A stretch of DNA of 64,000 nucleotides from Dolomedes plantarius. Lineage: Eukaryota; Arthropoda; Arachnida; Araneae; Dolomedidae. The DNA is taken from contig OU015499.1 of the NCBI GenBank assembly GCA_907164885.2, forward strand, positions 159,895,489-159,959,488. Reading direction: 5' to 3'. Position numbers and translations under genes: made by a program. The notes below the pieces were generated by a model, which saw only the letters and a program-made list of their open reading frames with translations, was not told the origin of the DNA and did no database searches. Positions 37,822-47,050 of the stretch are shown one piece after another. Position 1 is the first letter of the stretch; the number at the start of each line of letters is the position of its first letter.

Positions 37822-38746
37822 CTAGCCGCTGCGCGACCACCATGGTCGCTTTTAGTTTTATATTTTCTTTTGCACAACAACTCAACTGAAAGTAACATAT
37901 GTAACGAATGTTACCATTACTTTTCATCATAAATATATGTTGTTAAGGGGTATTCTCCATAAGGCTGATTCTAAAATATCGTGATTAAAAAATTTGAATT
38001 TCCATTACTGCAGAACAGAGAAGACCGAGAATGACAACACTGATGATTTTTATAATTACACCCCTCTCTGTATGTCCTATTTTTCAAAATTAAGATATAT
38101 ACACTTTATCATTACATTTAATAAGACATTGTTGGGGAAAAATTCCACAAGTACTGAATTATAGTGTGGATCACATCACTCTTTGCATGTGCTATTGTTC
38201 ACAATTAAGATATCTACACTTAATCATATCAAATAATAAATTGTTGGGAAAATTTATATACTTACAAAATAGAGTAAAAATTCAGCAAGTACTGAAAAAA
38301 GTTTAGAAAATTAACTATTACAGGTTGTCGGTTGCTTTGCCAGCAACAGTTAAGCCTATCCTCGCGATCATTTATATTCTCTGTTTCACGCCTCTTTCAT
38401 AATGAATTAATTCTTCTTCGCTTTATTTCTTGAGACTGCTCCCAATATTCACTTGATCGTGCAGCTCGCTTTTGAGGATTCCTGATTTCAGTGCATAAAT
38501 CCATGTTGACACGCGGTTGAAATTTGCTCATTTGAGCTCGTTAGAGTCAGTGATGTAACTACGTTACATGGGCCACGCCCGCCAACGTAGATGTGCATAG
38601 TAATTGACCAATGGTTATAAAGATGAAAATTGAGAATTGCTAACGGCCGCTAATGTTTATATCTGGTAGTTGCGGCCGTTGCCATTCGGAGTGTAGAAAT
38701 ATCGTCGATTTTTGTGCCGCATACCTACGCGTTTTATATATAGAGA
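37822..38746 (-). mobile_element. Non-autonomous Helitron H1, copy B
   Basis: Same insertion as in unit A: CTAG at 37822-37825, TC complement at 38745-38746, 925 bp, flanked by A and T with no duplication. The 3' hairpin (GCGACCA, CATGG, TCGC) is slightly changed. Confidence 0.87.
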
Positions 38747-39144
38747 TTGTTTAAGAGGAGGATGGTGTGATTTTCTCTAACCAAGAAGTGTTATAATAGG
38801 TATAGCTTAATCTTCATCTCATTTCATGTAGCGCTGAACTGTATTGTAGAGTTATGACCTAAATATTTCCAGTCTATTAGGAAACCATTTGACTTGATAC
38901 TAAAAAATGAAGAATGTTATGAGATTTCCTTATACTGTAAGAACAATTTGGTTTTCCGATATTCTCTGAATCACACTATCATTTTATTTATTTTATTACC
39001 CAGTAGAAAGGTAATTCAAGGTAAGCTAAAATGTTATTTCCTGTAATAATTTTACTCATTTTATCAGCCGTGCATTCCTGATGCTACAACTACACGTACG
39101 CGAATAATCTGCGAATAAGCTTCCTCTTGACACATTTTGGGGTC
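38747..39144. other. Spacer with 1.5-kb deletion junction
   Basis: Collinear with A 13149-13425. After AATTCAAGGTAA at about 39025, the sequence jumps to the equivalent of A 14930. Between the two is a filler of about 35 bases containing TGTTATTTCCTGTAAT. This resembles sequence about 600 bases downstream (39618-39640), consistent with templated repair. Confidence 0.7.
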
Positions 39145-39290
39145 GATTAGTCACCCCCAACGTGGGGGTAGTTTTTCGTCGCTTTGATCATTCGTCTTAA
39201 AACCGCTCTCCTGAGCGGTCTGGGACGAATCATCAAAGGGACGAGGGACGCCCATAAAACCTCCCCCGGATAGGGGGAGGTTAAAGGCCA
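39145..39290. repeat. Cluster of GC-rich hairpins, copy B
   Basis: Counterpart of A 15020-15170. The C/G hairpin is CCCCCAACGTGGGGG (five C, five G). The long stem (39183-39237) keeps TTTGATCATTCGTC, ACCGCTC, GAGCGGT and GACGAATCATCAAA. A perfect 8-bp stem, CCTCCCCC with GGGGGAGG around GGATA, lies at 39260-39280, where A is imperfect. Confidence 0.8.
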
Positions 39291-39796
39291 ATAAATCATT
39301 TCCTTCCCCTACACTTCTCTCTCTGTTTCGCGAATGTATATTTCCGGTATGACGTGTATCTCATAGACTACAAGAGGTCCACAGATAACTGTTTTGAAAT
39401 ATTTCATTCACATTATGTGAGGAATCGCATAAAAGCACTATTGCACAGTAAATGAAAGGAAAGAAATTTGAAGAAGTTATGCTATTGTCAATTCTAATGC
39501 AATATATACAACATACAGATTAAAATGTGGAGACATTGTGGTGAAAAATATCTGTAACCACCAAACTACAATGGAAAGAATTGTGCCTTAACAAACCCAT
39601 AAGCCAGGTATTCTTTGTTATTTCCTGTAATGATTTTACACATTTTATTAGATTTATAAACTTTTAATCTCTTGGCAACGAAGGTTTTTCGTCAGATGTT
39701 AATCTCTGGAATTTCTCGGAGCATTAAACTTAATAATTAACGATGAAATTATTATGACTTCCAGACATCTAAACTAAATATAAGGGGCAAAAATAT

Positions 39797-41650
39797 TAAT
39801 ATTACTTATCTATTATTGATCGGGCCGATAGCAGTAGTTTTGTAGAGAGTCCTACAAATTGAAACATGAAATCTCAGCACGTCATTACGATCTACCAGGA
39901 CAAAAGAATGACGATAGCTCAGGAACCTGGTGCCCTAATTACAATATATTTAAAGTGATCAGTAATTTAATTAGACTGGAACATAATTTAGAACATCTTA
40001 GTTTACAGATATATCATTTCTTAGCACAAACTTTTATATATTGCTATTAATTTCACGTGAAAAATACGAAAAGGGAGGAATGGTACAGTGTTAAACTTAC
40101 ACGCCGCACTAAGATCGAACGATAACACAAACTGTTTATTGATAAGAATCACATTAAAATTCAAACAAGAACTATGTGTAAATTAAAAAAATTATTTTAT
40201 AAAATATGATTACCGACATTTAAATTCAAATCTCAATTTTTCAGTAGTTGTAATTAAATTTCTAAACGTTATTCAGAAATATCACAAGCAGAAAAATAGC
40301 CAGATATAGAAGAAAAATAGCGAGCACAAGATATGTGTTTCTGATCGTCTGAAAGATTCAGAGCAATGTGCGCGAGTTCCAGGAACAGAGTGGATTTTCG
40401 GTTTCATGCGAAGGAAACAAACTTCGTTACTTCTCTCCGAAAATTGAGATATGATTGCTCTGCTGTTGTACCTTTCTGCAAATGTAAATGCAAAATTCAT
40501 CCTTCAGTGACAGCCATGTTTTGAGCATTGTTAAATAGATTCCAGTACCATTTTTTGCTTCTAAACATAATGTCAATATGATCCAAGAAGTCTTGTCTCG
40601 CAAATCCACACCTCCTATTCTCTCACTATACTTTTTTATCAGATGTGGCTGAGAAACATCAGTTCTCTTTTTTGTGCTGGACAGAATCGCTTGGTTTTAC
40701 TGATAGGCTCGTGTGTCGAATAATTGGGTGCTATAGTTTCAACAGTACTGTCTTTCCAGCGGGTAATGGAATATTGACCGTCACTTCAGTACTAAAAATT
40801 TCCTCTTTGCCATTTTGAGGCTTTATTTGGTGATCTGGGAGGACATCTTCCTGTCCAAATTTCCGGTATCGTGCCAATTCCTTTGAAACCTTTTTCAGAC
40901 AACTCAGTAAAGAGATTATGTAATGAGAGTTGTCAAAGAAAATTTCATGCTTTTCTGTATTTTCAACACTGGATAGACGCTCTCACATAACTCTAGATCG
41001 AACTCACATAACTCAAGAGGATCCAAGATATTTGATAAATGGAATAGATATTCTATTGGTCTGAACTCGTGAAATATTTCTGCTGAAGCTAAGGTAACCA
41101 ACTTAGGAAGCATTTCAGAAATATTCTCAATGCTTTCAATTTTTAGGATTTATTTAAAACTTTCATTTTTTCCAACAATGTTGGATATTTTTCTCTTTTG
41201 ACTTAAGTTTTCGCTTCAAATTCGGTCTTCGCTTTGAAGTTGAAGGTACTTCAGGATCAAATCCGTCTTTATTAGATATTCCATTAACATCTATTTTTGT
41301 AGATACAGTTGGCTCTCTTTTTAACGACTTTCAAGGGACCGTGAAAAATCGTCCTGAAGTAGAGATCGCTTTTAAACAGAATTTGTGAAAAAGTAACATT
41401 TCCTATAACGTCGGAGAGGCCGGGACTGGGAAATATCGTCTTTAAATAGAGATCGTCGTTAAGTAGAACGTCGTTAAACAGAGAGCCAACTGTAGTATCA
41501 AAATTTAATCCTTTTTGTCATAACTTATGTTCTACCAACAAAGTAATCGTTTTTAAGTACTCACATTTATAAAACCATTTGATAAATTTTGAATTTTATA
41601 TGAATTTTTGAACTTCGTTCGCCGAAATTAGTTTTCCCTAGACACTATTT
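39797..41650. mobile_element. Unidentified insertion, unit B only
   Basis: About 1.85 kb is present here but absent at the matching point in A (about 15695). It is bordered by similar TATTAA sequences at both ends. On the minus strand, coding-like stretches occur: about 41250-41150 (SKRRPNLKRKLKSKEKN), 40916-41113, about 40850-40740 (VSKELARYRKFGQED, TVNIPLPAGKTVLLKL) and 40427-40609. They are interrupted by stops and none is recognised. A Tigger-type MITE is nested at 41306-41492. It is most likely a decayed transposon or a captured gene fragment. Confidence 0.6.
41306..41492. mobile_element. pogo/Tigger-type MITE
   Basis: 187-bp element with inverted ends CAGTTGGCTCTCT, TTAACGAC inside, and their complement ending AGAGAGCCAACTG. 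It is flanked by TA at 41304-41305 and 41493-41494, the target duplication of Tc1/mariner/pogo elements. Subterminal AGAGATCG-type motifs repeat. It has no coding capacity. Confidence 0.85.
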
Positions 41651-41936
41651 ATTTTATTAACGTAACCTCGATGCCAAAAAATCAATTCATACTTTCGTTC
41701 TTATAAATCGACTTAATAATTTGTAAAGAGCAATGCGAATAGTATTTTTCTCCGAACTTTGATGTTCCATTTATGGAACATTGGCGTTCAAAATGTTTAT
41801 ATCTAGCCCTTTAAGACCCGAAATATTTTTACCTTTATATATCAATTTTTTTTTGCTATTAACTCTATATTGACCCCAATGACACTGGAAAAAATAATTT
41901 AAAAAATTTTGCTGGTTCCCTGGAGCGTGGGGGGTA

Positions 41937-41994
41937 CCCGCACGATCGTGCGGGTTGGGCTTTTTCTGTGAAAACCGCACCTGCACGATCGTGC
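41937..41994. repeat. Subterminal palindromes, left side of piggyBac element
   Basis: CCCGCACGATCGTGCGGG (41937-41954) is a perfect 18-bp palindrome. GCACGATCGTGC recurs at 41983-41994, followed in both cases by GGGTTGGGCTTTT, so a block of about 33 bp is directly repeated. Confidence 0.9.
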
Positions 41995-42129
41995 GGGTTG
42001 GGCTTTTCCTGCGAAACCATCACTTGTAAAATTTTACGAGTTATACATTTTCTGATAGAAGAAACATACCTTATTCAACTAAAATTGATACAAATAAGAT
42101 AATTATTGGTGTATAAGTTTATTGACTGA

Positions 42130-42579
42130 TTATCTACAGTGAAAATCTTTAAAACAGGTTTTTCTTTTTGACAGGCATAAATAGATGTTGCATTTCTGGC
42201 AACGTGTTTTCGAAGTGCTTTCACAGTTTTCATATCTGTACTTGCGAGGCCTTGAACTTCTTAACATGCCACTTGTATTGTTTACTTTCTTTTTTCTTTC
42301 TTTTAGCATTTGTCGAAGCTGGTTTGGAGGTAGAACTCTGGGTAATGGGTTCAGGGGACTTTGGTGACGAAGGGTGATCCAAAATTGTCTCTCCCTCAAA
42401 AATATTTTATCTTTTTCTTCATCATGCGCATCTGAACTTGATTCTCCTTCCAGAACATGTGATTTATATGTTTTGTCCGCAGCATCGTCGTCATCCGAGA
42501 AATCACTCAATTCAGAATGTGATTTATTCATCAATTGAAAAATTTCTTCTTGTGGGAGATATCTGTTCCTTTTTGTCAT
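42130..42579 (-). CDS. Catalytic-domain-less piggyBac-derived protein (149 aa)
   Basis: Intact frame; the start MTKRNRYLPQEEI at 42579 is preferred because it matches a typical piggyBac N-terminus, although the frame is open 13 codons further. Residues 1-60 carry the acidic leader SELSDFSDDDDA. Residues about 85-110 are basic and Pro-rich. Residues about 115-149 form the cysteine-rich domain with C-x7-C-x2-C-x4-C-x6-C and a final H-C, like the Zn-binding DNA-recognition tail of piggyBac transposases. The DDD nuclease domain (normally about 350 residues) is missing, yet the frame is kept. It may be a chance in-frame deletion or a selected DNA-binding repressor; expression is unknown. Confidence 0.72.
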   Translation of the reverse strand: MTKRNRYLPQEEIFQLMNKSHSELSDFSDDDDAADKTYKSHVLEGESSSDAHDEEKDKIFLRERQFWITLRHQSPLNPLPRVLPPNQLRQMLKERKKKVNNTSGMLRSSRPRKYRYENCESTSKTRCQKCNIYLCLSKRKTCFKDFHCR

Positions 42580-42937
42580 CTGAAAAAGTTTTTTTGTTTG
42601 TTTGTTAAAAGTTAGCACAGTATTCCATGAAAAATAATAAAATGTATTCGAAAATTCTATTGTTTAAAAAAAAAGCTCAAAATACTCAAACCACACCTTG
42701 CCAACGCCCACCGGGAAACCCAGAATATTATTTTTTTGTATGAAAAAGAAAATTAATTGAAAAGAAAAAGATATTCGTCTATGATAGCCCCCAAGAAAAT
42801 AATATGGCATTATTTATATAATGCCAAACTATATCGTTTTTATTCTGGCTATCATCAAAAATATTGAAACAGAAAAAAAAACGCACTTTGCTAACACTTA
42901 CCCTTACAGCAGCAGTGACTCACGTAACGCCCAAGTA

Positions 42938-43303
42938 GCACGATCGTGCGGGTAACGAAATCTTGAGTCCTCCGAGCATTTTAAATATTGCATAATTAAT
43001 ATTTTTTATTAATTTACACTTATTTACACAATAATATAAAAATTTGTATCTAAGCAATTAGAAATATAATGATAATTACCTTTTTACGACAGATAAAATG
43101 GCGAACTGTATCCTCTGTACTTGTAAACAAATATCGAATTAACTGCTGAAAGTAAAATATGGACTAAGCGCCATCTGTTGATAGAAAATGATATTTTATA
43201 CTTTCTGCTAACCAGCACGATCATTCGATTCGGGTTTTTCCTACATACGACTTTTCCAGAAGCAAAAACATATGTGAATGTCTAACCCGCGCGATCGTGC
43301 GGG
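42938..43303. repeat. Subterminal palindromes, right side of piggyBac element
   Basis: GCACGATCGTGC is at 42938-42949 and a one-base variant CCCGCGCGATCGTGCGGG at 43286-43303, only 15 bases from the terminus. A half-site GCACGATC lies near 43216. Spacing on both sides of the element fits transposase recognition sites. Confidence 0.88.
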
Positions 43304-43318
43304 CTGGGTCTTAAAGGG

Positions 43319-43471
43319 ATATATATAATTCAATTTTTTTTCTTCTGTCTTTACAGGTGCTCGGTACAGATTGTACGATGCTATACTAGAATATTTGAGG
43401 TGTCCAAAGTTTTCACGTTCAACTTATTGCTAGCAGTTAGTTTTCTCATCATCGTGTACATCATCGTCGCC
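43319..43471 (+). promoter_or_regulatory. 3' splice site and 5' leader of zinc-finger gene B
   Basis: The pyrimidine-rich TTTTTTCTTCTGTCTTTACAG ends at 43356; exon sequence GTGCTCGGTACAGATTG then matches A from 15910. The leader to 43471 is close to copy A. The intron upstream of this acceptor has been invaded by piggyBac. Confidence 0.65.
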
Positions 43472-44947
43472 ATGCCAGAAAAAGAAATATCGTGCATTTC
43501 CAGTCTAAAAGAGCCTTCCAACGAAAGCCATTCATGCAAGCTAAACCCTACTAAAGCGGAAGAATTCTCTCCATGTAACACAAGTAGAATTAGTCTAAAT
43601 ATAAAAAGTTGCAGTGCACAGATTCTTTCTCGCACCGAGGAAATTGTTAAATGTAATTTATGTGACAGATTTTCACAGTCGGCCTCCTTAAATGCGCATC
43701 ATTCCAACCACATTGCTGATAAAACTTCCTGTACCCACACAGGAGAGAACCTTTTCGCATGCACTGTATGTGAGAGAAGATTTGATGTACAGAGCGATTT
43801 AATAAGACATCACCGGACCCACAGAGGAGATAAACCTTCCGCCTGCACGGTATGCTTGAAAAGTTTTTCTCAACAGATTAATTTAAGAAAACATCTCCTC
43901 ACCCACACAGGAGGCAAACCTTTCGCATGCACGGTATGTGAGAAAAGATTTTCTCAGCAGGGTCATTTAAGAACACATCTCCGCATCCACACAGGAGAGA
44001 AACCTTTTGACTGCACTGTATGTGAGAAAAGATTTTCTCAGCAGGGTCATTTAAGAACACATCTCCGCACCCACACAGGAGAGAGGCCTTTCGCTTGTAC
44101 TGTATGTGAGAAAACATTTTCTCTTCAGGGTCATTTAAAAATACATTTCCGCATCCATACACGAGAGAAACCTTTCGCCTGCACGGTATGTGGGAAAGGA
44201 TTTTCTAAACAGGATCATTTAGAAACACATCTCCGCATCCACACGGGAGAGAGACCTTTCGCGTGCACGGTATGTGAGAAAAGATTTTCTCAACAGAGTC
44301 ATTTAGAAACACATCTCCGCACCCATACAGGAGAGAGGCCTTTCGCCTGTACTGTATGTGAGAAAAGATATTCTCGGCAGGGTGAGTTAAAAAGACATCT
44401 CCGCACCCACACAGGAGAAAAACCGTTCGACTGCACGGTGTGTGGGAAAAAATATTCTCGGCAGGGTGAGTTAAAAAGACATCTCCGCACCCACACAGGA
44501 GAAAAACCGTTCGCCTGCGCGGTGTGTGGGAAAAGATTTTCTAAACAGGATCATTTAGAAACACATCTCCGCATCCACACCGGAGAGAGACCTTTCGCCT
44601 GCACGGTATGTGAGAAAAGGTTTTTTCAACAGGTTCATTTAAAAACACATTTCCGCATCCACACAGGAGAGAAACCTTTCGCCTGTACGGTATGTGGGAA
44701 AATATTTTCTACACAGGGTTCTTTAAGAACACATCTCCGCACCCACACAGGAGATAAACCTTTCGCCTGCACGGTATGTGAGAAAAGGTTTTCTCAACAG
44801 GGTTCTTTAAGAACACATCTCCGTACCCACACAGGAGAGAAACCTTTCGCCTGCGCTGTATGCGAGAAAAGATTTTCTAGACAGGGTCATTTAAGAAAAC
44901 ATCTGCGCATCCACACAGGAGAGAAATCTATTGCCTGTACTCTGTGA
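43472..44947 (+). CDS. C2H2 zinc-finger protein, copy B (14 fingers, 491 aa)
   Basis: Paralogue of the unit A gene. The start at 43472 (GTCGCCATGCC) has a strong eukaryotic context and follows the splice acceptor by 115 bases. Residues 1-60 are nearly the same as in A. A short N-terminal finger (61-80) keeps C-x2-C. Fourteen regular 28-residue fingers run from Cys97 to His481 with all Zn ligands present and TGEKP or TGERP linkers. Contact residues (-1,2,3,6): VSDR, QINK, QGHT, QGHT, LGHI, KDHT, QSHT, RGER, RGER, KDHT, QVHT, TGST, QGST, RGHK. Fingers 8 and 9 are near duplicates, as are 6 and 10, pointing to internal duplication. It ends with SIACTL, and decayed fingers continue downstream. It is likely a nuclear sequence-specific regulator; no effector domain is visible. 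Confidence 0.85.
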   Translation: MPEKEISCISSLKEPSNESHSCKLNPTKAEEFSPCNTSRISLNIKSCSAQILSRTEEIVKCNLCDRFSQSASLNAHHSNHIADKTSCTHTGENLFACTVCERRFDVQSDLIRHHRTHRGDKPSACTVCLKSFSQQINLRKHLLTHTGGKPFACTVCEKRFSQQGHLRTHLRIHTGEKPFDCTVCEKRFSQQGHLRTHLRTHTGERPFACTVCEKTFSLQGHLKIHFRIHTREKPFACTVCGKGFSKQDHLETHLRIHTGERPFACTVCEKRFSQQSHLETHLRTHTGERPFACTVCEKRYSRQGELKRHLRTHTGEKPFDCTVCGKKYSRQGELKRHLRTHTGEKPFACAVCGKRFSKQDHLETHLRIHTGERPFACTVCEKRFFQQVHLKTHFRIHTGEKPFACTVCGKIFSTQGSLRTHLRTHTGDKPFACTVCEKRFSQQGSLRTHLRTHTGEKPFACAVCEKRFSRQGHLRKHLRIHTGEKSIACTL

Positions 44948-45250
44948 GAAAAGATTTTTGGGAAGGGTTGTTTAAAAATACACATCTCCGCACCCACGTA
45001 TGAGAGAAACCTTTCGGATGCAGTGTATGTGACAAAAGATTTTCTTTCCAGGGGAATATTAAAACGCATCTCCTTGTCCATCGAGGAAAGACTTTTGGAG
45101 TGCACTAAATGTAAGAAAAGGTTTTCTGAACTCGATCATGTAAAAAAGAATAATCGTACCCACACAGAAGAGAAATCTTTCGCCCCACTGTGTGAGAGAA
45201 AAGATCAGTGGGCTTTAAAAGCGCATCACCCCACGCTTTCAAGTATCTAA
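44948..45250 (+). pseudogene. Decayed 3' zinc fingers, copy B
   Basis: Beyond the stop, frames with [17 protein letters not shown] and NRTHTEEKSFAP (45023-45250) show at least two more degenerate fingers in shifted frame. Together with the A counterpart this shows that the ancestral gene was longer. Confidence 0.7.
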
Positions 45251-46090
45251 TTACTTTCTACTATCGTATGAAGCATAATTTTTTGTCCCACCGTGGGGAA
45301 AATATCCTTCAAAATGAAATTCAAACTCAGGTTTGACAGTGTTTATTTAAATGTGATATCGCACGTAATTATATTTTGGAATTTAGTGTTTTATGACAGT
45401 AGTCTTGTTTTGTAAATATTTTTAAATACTTCAATGCGCTATCAGTATCGACCCATGATCCTTGAAGGGATACTTGTTCTACCCAAGTGATTGGAGTTAA
45501 AAACTTGTCTTACCTGTTTACACTGCTGCAACGGGTGTCTTGAAATGTTACTTATGCAATACTTCTTGTTTTTGTTTTTGCCTAATATGAAAGTTAAATT
45601 TTTAAGATTTAACTGCTTTTGTGTACATCTGTGTTCTGTAAATGGGATATATATGTATAATATATAAATAAATATTTTATAGCTTCATATCGAGATTGAA
45701 TTAATTTTCGTTTTTGGCTCTCTTTTAATTATTTTAAAGTAATTTAGCTTTTATTAGAAGGGTTTTTTCGTAATGTGTAGCCAAAATAGTATTTGACGCA
45801 TGGATTAGCTAATTATGCTTCCATATTAGATATCGTCTGAATTTTTTATGTATGAAATGTATAATTTTAATTTGGAACTCATCTCTTGACAAATGTTCAT
45901 AAGTTACACCAAGTCTCGTCTCTTGAATAATGGACTCTACTGGATCTTGCAAGATAAGAGGGTCTTTTCAAAAGTAATGCACAAGACGGTGTCATTTCTT
46001 CCAGTATGATACAATAAAAGAAATTTCACCATTTCCTGTTGAGGACAAGATGAATATTTAGGCATCTGTGAAAGTTTTATCACGTGGTTT
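45251..46090. other. 3' flank of zinc-finger gene B, empty mariner site
   Basis: No gene. TA at 45427-45428 is the unoccupied target corresponding to the A-specific mariner-type insertion. ATAAATAAATA follows a shortened TA repeat near 45650. Confidence 0.6.
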
Positions 46091-46300
46091 GTGTTGAAGT
46101 GACAATTTTTAAAAAGGATTTGCATGTCTCGGGTAACGTGAGTGTAGAAGATCAAAGATCACATATTAAGTCCACTGTGCTCGGTGGGTTCCTCACTGCT
46201 GGACATCTGAGCAAAAACAGAAATGCCTGGACTTTGCACTGTTGTTGAAACATTTGCAGTCAACTTTTTTCAACCTTAGAAGACCTTACCTCCACCGTTT
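46091..46300 (+). pseudogene. mariner transposase fragment, copy B
   Basis: Counterpart of A 19280-19480. CTCGGTGGGTTCCTCACTGC at about 46180 encodes the RWVPH-type block, but two bases are missing just before it. Nearby, a block of about 25 bases with AGTAGCATGCAGCA is tandemly duplicated (about 46336-46385), unlike A. Confidence 0.5.
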
Positions 46301-46712
46301 CCCGAGTCATTAGAGGACTCAACAAGAAATGAATAAGTAGCATGCAGCAAGATATGAATAAGTAGCATGCAGCAGGGAATGAATAATTTCCTAGATGTTA
46401 GGACTCTGTTTTGAGAAGCAGGGGAGTATATAGAAGGACTGTCCAGAGAAATTGTCATAAATCAAGTAGGTATAAAAAAACTAATTTAGTGTGCATTACT
46501 TCTGAAATGACACGCGTATTTAGACATGTTCATTTTTTGCTACACGAGGGCTAATTTGACCGGGACCTACAGCTTAACGCCGATTCCGAACGTCTATGAT
46601 TATCCCGATTGTAATTTTTACATTTTATTTTATTTTCACACTTTGAAGCAATATGGTACTTCGCTAAGTATTTGAAACATCTGCCTGCTTTGCTTAATGA
46701 ATTCTTTTTTTT

Positions 46713-46994
46713 TCATCTACGCTCATCGAACACTGGTCGGGCGTAAGGTTCACTTTCTGAATTCTTTCTACGGTTAAACTCTAGAACTAAACCATTTGGT
46801 ATTGCTTTAAGTAGAAGGGGACGGAATAAACAGCCATATGAGTCTGCGGTAACCGTAAGACTGTCTAAAGTTCTGATTTGAATTTCTAACTTATCATACA
46901 CATTTCTTAAAGGTTTTATATCATCCGATTTTTTAACGGGTTCTATATCTAATAGATTATTCATATGGGCGGATATCAAATTTTTCTTTTTCCC
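46713..46994 (-). pseudogene. BEL/Pao gag (DUF1759) fragment, copy B
   Basis: Open minus-strand frame: ISAHMNNLLDIEPVKKSDDI, then NVYDKLEIQIRTLDSL, then SYGCLFRPLLLKAIPNGLVL. It fits the second half of the gag-like DUF1759 domain of BEL/Pao retrotransposons. It is open here but interrupted in A. No start codon of its own, LTR or pol region is seen, so it is an isolated fragment. Confidence 0.7.
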
Positions 46995-47050
46995 AAATCA
47001 GACCGTAAGAATATTTTACCTCTTTAATATAATTTTCAACTATAAAGTTC

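Larger units (their letters stand above)
41807..43318 (-). mobile_element. piggyBac-like element, unit B only
   Basis: A 1512-bp insertion with 13-bp terminal inverted repeats CCCTTTAAGACCC and GGGTCTTAAAGGG. It is located where A has only the TA microsatellite before the zinc-finger exon. It contains an acidic N-terminal and Cys-rich C-terminal piggyBac ORF (42130-42579) and four subterminal palindromes. A canonical TTAA target is not visible outside the CCC ends; instead TTAA lies inside the repeat, an oddity that leaves the exact boundary open. Confidence 0.8.

Noticed and set aside
46713..46994. Host gene exon
   Set aside because: The sequence fits the BEL/Pao gag domain and copy A has a stop, so a retrotransposon fragment is more likely.
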